A model generated the notes under the pieces. That model saw only the letters and a list, made by a program, of their open reading frames with translations. It was not told the DNA's origin and did no database searches. This document shows, piece after piece, positions 59,699 to 64,000 of a DNA stretch of 64,000 nucleotides. How positions within the stretch are numbered: position 1 is the stretch's first letter; every line of letters begins with the position of its first letter. The stretch is taken from positions 2,914,001 to 2,978,000 of the forward strand of contig JAECYW010000007.1 in NCBI GenBank assembly GCA_023014335.1. The letters run 5' to 3'. This DNA comes from Galerina marginata. Its lineage: Eukaryota > Basidiomycota > Agaricomycetes > Agaricales > Galerinaceae. The translations under genes were made by a program, and so were the position numbers.

Positions 59699-59984
59699 AT
59701 GCAAGTCATCACCGTACTTTTGCTATCTCTCCTCAGCGTGCTCCCTTCGATTTCAGTCCAGCCCGTAAGCGCCTCGTCGGCCTGCGATGCTGTCCCCAGA
59801 GATAGTGTTTCTCCAACGGTGAGTCTCATCCAAGTTCTGCCAGTTCACAAGTTGTTCTATTTACTCAATAATATAGGTTTGTCAAAAATTGTGCACTACG
59901 TGCTGTCAAACAGACCCCACCAACCCATTGTGCGACGGGGCGGGAAGCGTATCTTGGTGTTTTGGTTTCTGCCTTCGATGGTAA
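59699..59984 (+). CDS. Small secreted cysteine-rich protein 2
   Basis: Two exons, 59699-59818 and 59877-59984 (58-bp intron GTGAGT...ATAG), give 75 residues ending in TAA 59982-59984. Residues 1 to about 25 are a signal peptide (VITVLLLSLLSVLPSISV). The mature part has eight cysteines, including VCQKLCTTCCQ and a final WCFGFC, a density typical of disulphide-stabilised apoplastic proteins. It lies 378 bp downstream of another small secreted protein in the same orientation, with little sequence similarity except the CxxC/CC clusters. Not a class I hydrophobin by spacing. Confidence 0.6.
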
Positions 59985-60276
59985 ACGTTCCGGCTTTGGC
60001 TCGAATCAAGCTCGATTGCGTGTAATATTCTCTTGCTTACTTGTACTTTTTGGTTTATAGATCCGGAGTTCCTAGGGGGGCCTTCGTAAAGAAGCTAATA
60101 GTAGATAAGGATTAGAAATTATAGCCAACCTGGAGAGATGGTACTCTATTACCTACTTTGCTATTTCCAATTTCGAAGATTCGGGGAGGGGCCTCTTATT
60201 ATGGAACGATTGTCCTTTTACTTGATTGCGTGTCTGTTACTACAGATTTTGAGGTCGTCAACACGACGCGATATAA

Positions 60277-61815
60277 TATGGCGGGGTAAGTGGGGAAGTA
60301 TTATCCGCGAGAAAATTTTCTGTTTCCCTGATTTTTTGTTGTTTCTCGGATATTTGCATACTGTTCTCTAATACTATATCTTAAGCCCCATGAAAATAAA
60401 ACGGCCTTCCCAAAAGCACTGAGCATTCCCCAGAAGATATTTGGCCATTCCCAAAGAGACTTTGGCTTTCCCAAAAACTTTTATACCTTTCCTGACACTA
60501 TTTCGCTTTACCAAATCCATTTTTCGTCATTTCTGAGTGATTTTACCCCCGAAATTTTAAACCCAAAAACATCTCCGTCCCCGTAAACACATTTCCGTGT
60601 ACCTGCCAAGGACACGGCTAATCTCGGCTTGTCAGTCGGGCCTTAAAATTATGCCTGCTTAAAAAGGAAACGGCTTATGGTAGGATGTAGCGCCTGCCGT
60701 CCGCAATTCCTGCATTTTGTGCTCTGTGTCTACCTAGTTCTGATGCCTGCAGGAGAGGCGGTGTTAGTATAGTAGATTTCTTGTATCTACCTGGCTTGCT
60801 ATTTGTTTATTTACACCAGTTACGTGCCTTCAATGCAAATTGCCAGTACAACCTAAAGGTAAGGCTGACGGCCCCAAGCTTACTGCTTAAGGCGGGCTTG
60901 GCTAAACACACAGCAAGTATCAAATTGCTCAGATGAATACCCACCCATACGCATGTGTACCACGCCACCTAGATGTATAAATTGTGTTTTTACGTCCGGG
61001 CCGGTCGAAGGCGTGTACGTTCCTGTTATCGCATGAACCGTACGCGCTTTCGACCGGCCCGGAAGGCGTCGCTGATTCTGCCGTCAATTTTGGTAAATTT
61101 GAATGCATTAAAGCAGGAATTTATGTAGTGGATAGATTTATATAAGCACCAATGCCGGTATTCAATATACTTAGTCGTTAAACTTGGAAAATAGGCCAAT
61201 TTTTGGAGCCCAAAGGCTGACTCAATAAAATCCCGTATATTTCATCGTCCAAGCTGCATCGCCTGCGTTAGTACCTTGGAAAATTGAGGCAAGTAGGTAC
61301 AAAAAATCTCAGAAGTTTACTAGACTAATACCGCCTCTGCTGCAGGGACCAGAACTAGGTAGACACAGAGCACAAAATGCAGGAATTGCAGACGGCAGGC
61401 GCTACATCCTACCATAAGCCGTTTCCTTTTTAAGCAGGCATAATTTTAAGGCCCGACTGACAAGCCGAGATTAGCCGTGTCCTTGGCAGGTACACGGAAA
61501 TGTGTTTACGGGGACGGAGATGTTTTTGGGTTTAAAATTTCGGGGGTAAAATCACTCGGAAATGACGAAAAATGGATTTGGTAAAGCGAAATAGTGTCAG
61601 GAAAGGTATAAAAGTTTTTGGGAAAGCCAAAGTCTCTTTGGGAATGGCCAAATATCTTCTGGGGAATGCTCAGTGCTTTTGGGAAGGCCGTTTTATTTTC
61701 ATGGGGCTTAAGATATAGTATTAGAGAACAGTATGCAAATATCCGAGAAACAACAAAAAATTATGGAAACAGAAAATTTTCTCGCGGATAATACTTCCCC
61801 ACTTACCCCGTCATA
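60277..61815. mobile_element. 1539-bp long-TIR transposable element, copy B
   Basis: Same length and ends as copy A (25856-27394) and no difference found by eye in the stretches I compared. Flanked by the 6-bp duplication ATATAA at 60271-60276 and 61816-61821. It lies in an intergenic region 290 bp downstream of small secreted protein 2, in the same orientation as copy A. Equal length and apparent identity imply very recent transposition of one or both. Confidence 0.93.
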
Positions 61816-61821
61816 ATATAA

Positions 61822-63285
61822 TGAGCTGAAATGAACATAGATGACGCACTTTGAATTCGAATCGGGTTTGTGAGAAATTGCGTCTCGACGCTCCAATACC
61901 AACGATGAAGCTTCAGAAACTTTGGAAGTTGCAATCGTGCCATAATTCATGCCTTCGTAGAGTATTTCTGTTGGTCAACTTTCGGTTGAACCATCTGAAA
62001 AACTACGGCTAACTCCCAAGATGGCGGCAATGGGAAGGAAAGGAATGTAATCTCTCTCAGAATGGACGTAGGAGCCGCTCGCTTAGCGCGAAATTGCGAA
62101 CCACACACAGTTGTATAAAGTCGCCCGCTCGTATTGATATTGAGCGTAGTCTTTGGGCTTCGAGCTCAGACACCTATAACTAGCAGTTTCGATATTGCGG
62201 TAACATAAATTGACATGATAGGCGAACATCAGTGACTGGAAGCTTACATTAAGTAATGATTACTCTGTCACCATCTACCTACCCTTTAACATTGTCAGAA
62301 CGAACGGGTGAGAAGAGTAAAGAACGAACCTCAGTGACAGTCTTGCGCCCGTACTCCTCCATGTAGCCGAATAGGCAGCGAATCGACCTTCTGTACTTGG
62401 TTAAGACGTTTCTGGCATTCCTTGATCACCTAACAAGAATCGCGATGAGACGTCAAAAAATTGGTGAAAGAAAAATAGCTTAAGCCTTAAACAAACCTCC
62501 TGCGAACGGAAGTGTAACTGCAAGTCGTTGAAAGATCGGATTGCTGATTTCGTTATCCCGGATACTGTCCTGAACACACAGAACGTGAATATATGCGCCT
62601 TAAATCGACAAGAACACAAAGATGACCCAAAAGCTGCATTATCTCGTTCATCAACCCTTCTCCTTTTTCATCGCCTCCACCCCCCCACCCTCCTTGGGCG
62701 TCCCAGCATCGTTAATTTCCTGCTATTTAACCAGCCCTGTCAGCCATCACCGGTTCTTCTGCTCGTTTACCTGCCCCATCAGGCCCACCGCCTGGTCTAC
62801 CACTTCGCGTCCTGTCCCGTGTTCCTCAGTATCGGCTCCGTTGCGTATCTTCCTCGAGATGCTGTTTGACAGTAGTACCCGTCCCTCCAAGAAACCGTGC
62901 CTCCGAGACACGTGTTTTATTCGGGTTTTGGCAACGACAGGTCAGCCTCAGAAGAATGAGTTGGTCGGCACGCTCTGGTCGACGCCGAGGGAATGGGGTG
63001 CTATCTTGTGGACTCTAGGACGCAGCAGCTGCGATGGCAGGCCAGGATACGCCCCAGGACCTACGAAAAATGATCATGAAGGAACGGGGAAGATAGGAAA
63101 GAGAAAGCGTACAAGTTGGCCCTGTGTGTTCGCATTCAGCGACGAATCAGCGTTCTAAGTCGGATCCCCCCAGCGATGCTGGGTTCAAACTCATGCTGAG
63201 GAGGAAGAAATCGCGTAAGCGCATGAAATGGTGGCAAAACCGATAACACATACCTGTGACCTTTATTCCCGTTCCTCCGAGTCGC
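61822..63285. other. No confident gene; possible further exons of a minus-strand gene
   Basis: Plus-strand frames at 62528-62869 and 62622-63158 overlap each other and show no motif. On the minus strand a GTACGC...CGTAG intron-like gap near 63053-63105 suggests further exons downstream of the small gene at 63286-63694, but phases and stops prevent a firm model. Confidence 0.3.
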
Positions 63286-63694
63286 TTAAGTTCCATCATC
63301 CGTTACTTCTTTGGGTATCTGCACCCGATAGACGCGACGGGATGCTAGCTTGGCGATGAAGCTGACAAATTTGTCTACAGTCTCCGAGAGCAGCCCGTAT
63401 GAGGGCGATCCTGAGAGGAAAGCAGGTCCTAGGCGCCATGGAGGTTCAGCGGTGTTCAAGTACAGCTAGGACCTGCAGAAATCATGAGCAAGGCTCAACG
63501 ATCGAGAGGGAAAAGGCTGACTTACATACATTTCGTTCTCTCGATGAGGTCTGGTCAAATAGCCTAGGGGGACGAAAGGATGGGTTATTGCGAGAAACAG
63601 TCACATAATTGAGTGTACGCACCGCATACTAACCTCGAGCATTCCCCGCTGATTCCTTTTCGTCGATGATCTTGCCAGCTACATAAACGATCAT
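63286..63694 (-). CDS. Small three-exon gene of unknown function
   Basis: Complement of exons 63634-63694, 63526-63563 and 63286-63465, joined in phase through introns of 70 and 60 bp with GT-AG borders, 92 residues from ATG 63694 to TAA 63288-63286. The frame is also open upstream of this ATG to at least 63823 (hydrophilic, ending SATRSPR before MIVYVAGK), so a longer N-terminus is possible. Segments such as TRPHRENEMYLYLNTAEPPW and VDKFVSFIAKLASRRVYRVQ look coding, yet I recognise no family. It starts next to a dispersed-repeat promoter block at 63903-63953 in the same relative position as minus-strand relics of other copies. Confidence 0.45.
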
Positions 63695-63889
63695 TCTTGG
63701 CGACCTGGTCGCTGAGTCGAGGTTCGCAGGCTTTGTTTTGGTGTCTGAATCGTCCAAGGCAGTTTTATTTGGCTTAAACTGCCGCGTAGTCGTTGCAGTT
63801 GTCGATGTTTTACGGTGTCGCACGAGAGGGATTGCGGTGGAGGGAAAAAAAGGGCGAAATAATCACAAATCAGGAGCCGGGAAACGCCG

Positions 63890-64000
63890 ACATCCCATCC
63901 CCGAGATAAGATCATCTCGGTCCTTGGCATTTCATATTTTCTAATCATCGTGGGACAGTATAGATGACGGGTTGATCATGAGGTTGGATAATTTCCTCTG
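63890..64000 (+). repeat. Dispersed repeat family, copy 8 (cut by the window end)
   Basis: GAGATAAGATC at 63903 and CTAATCATCGTGGGACAG at about 63941-63958 match the conserved centre of the other copies. The right part lies outside the window. Confidence 0.5.

Noticed and set aside
62622..63158. 178-codon plus-strand frame
   Set aside because: Pro/Ser-rich, overlaps another frame of equal quality and lies opposite possible minus-strand exons; no domain.
1..64000. tRNA, rRNA or CRISPR arrays
   Set aside because: No cloverleaf-like or rRNA sequence was noticed on either strand; a dedicated scan could not be run.

Overview
The window looks like accessory chromosome sequence from a mushroom-forming basidiomycete (Agaricomycetes). 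Genes have many short introns (about 44-70 bp) with GT-AG or occasional GC-AG borders. The recognisable families are typical of that group: DUF6533-like and seven-TM fungal membrane proteins, an nwd2-type NACHT NTPase, Tea1-like kelch repeats, a fungal O-fucosyltransferase-like enzyme, F-box/LRR proteins and small secreted cysteine-rich proteins. I rebuilt gene models by joining exons across splice sites and checking that phases agree; no transcript evidence was available.

Layout. 0-12 kb: a truncated DUF6533-like membrane gene, a decayed kelch (Tea1-like) copy, a second broken DUF6533-like copy, and an intact single-pass cell-surface protein on the minus strand (10551-11725). 14.5-15.6 kb: an intact secreted protein with a PAN/apple-like N-terminal half and a carbohydrate-binding-like C-terminal half. 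19.1-20.7 kb: an intact type II membrane glycosyltransferase-like gene. 22.6-24.8 kb: first copy of a dispersed, degenerate repeat family. 25.2-29.6 kb: two head-to-head paralogues of a seven-TM protein. One is split by a 1539-bp transposable element with a 6-bp target duplication; the other carries a lost splice donor and a stop codon. 29.8-32.3 kb: an nwd2-like NACHT gene with a single frameshift. 32.3-47.5 kb: an array of diverged copies of the repeat family, colonised by nested MITEs. 47.9-51.3 kb: an intact 12-exon gene joining a DUF2235 alpha/beta-hydrolase domain to six nearly identical WD40 repeats. 52.3-55.2 kb: another repeat-family copy. 55.4-58.2 kb: a coiled-coil protein and an F-box-like/LRR protein. 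59.0-60.0 kb: two small secreted cysteine-rich proteins. 60.3-61.8 kb: a second full copy of the 1539-bp element. 63.3-63.7 kb: a small unrecognised three-exon gene.

Themes. Gene order does not suggest a metabolic cluster. The combination of NLR-like or NLR-related architectures (NACHT ATPase; hydrolase plus concertedly evolving WD40 repeats), lineage-specific membrane and secreted proteins, frequent pseudogenes and recent transposons fits a fast-evolving accessory region. The most promising gene is the DUF2235-WD40 fusion: its repeats differ mainly at a few recurring positions, the pattern seen in fungal non-self recognition WD40 proteins. The least explained sequence is the dispersed repeat family, which has at least eight copies in one orientation, a conserved palindrome/GATA block and exon-like pieces, but no family I recognise.
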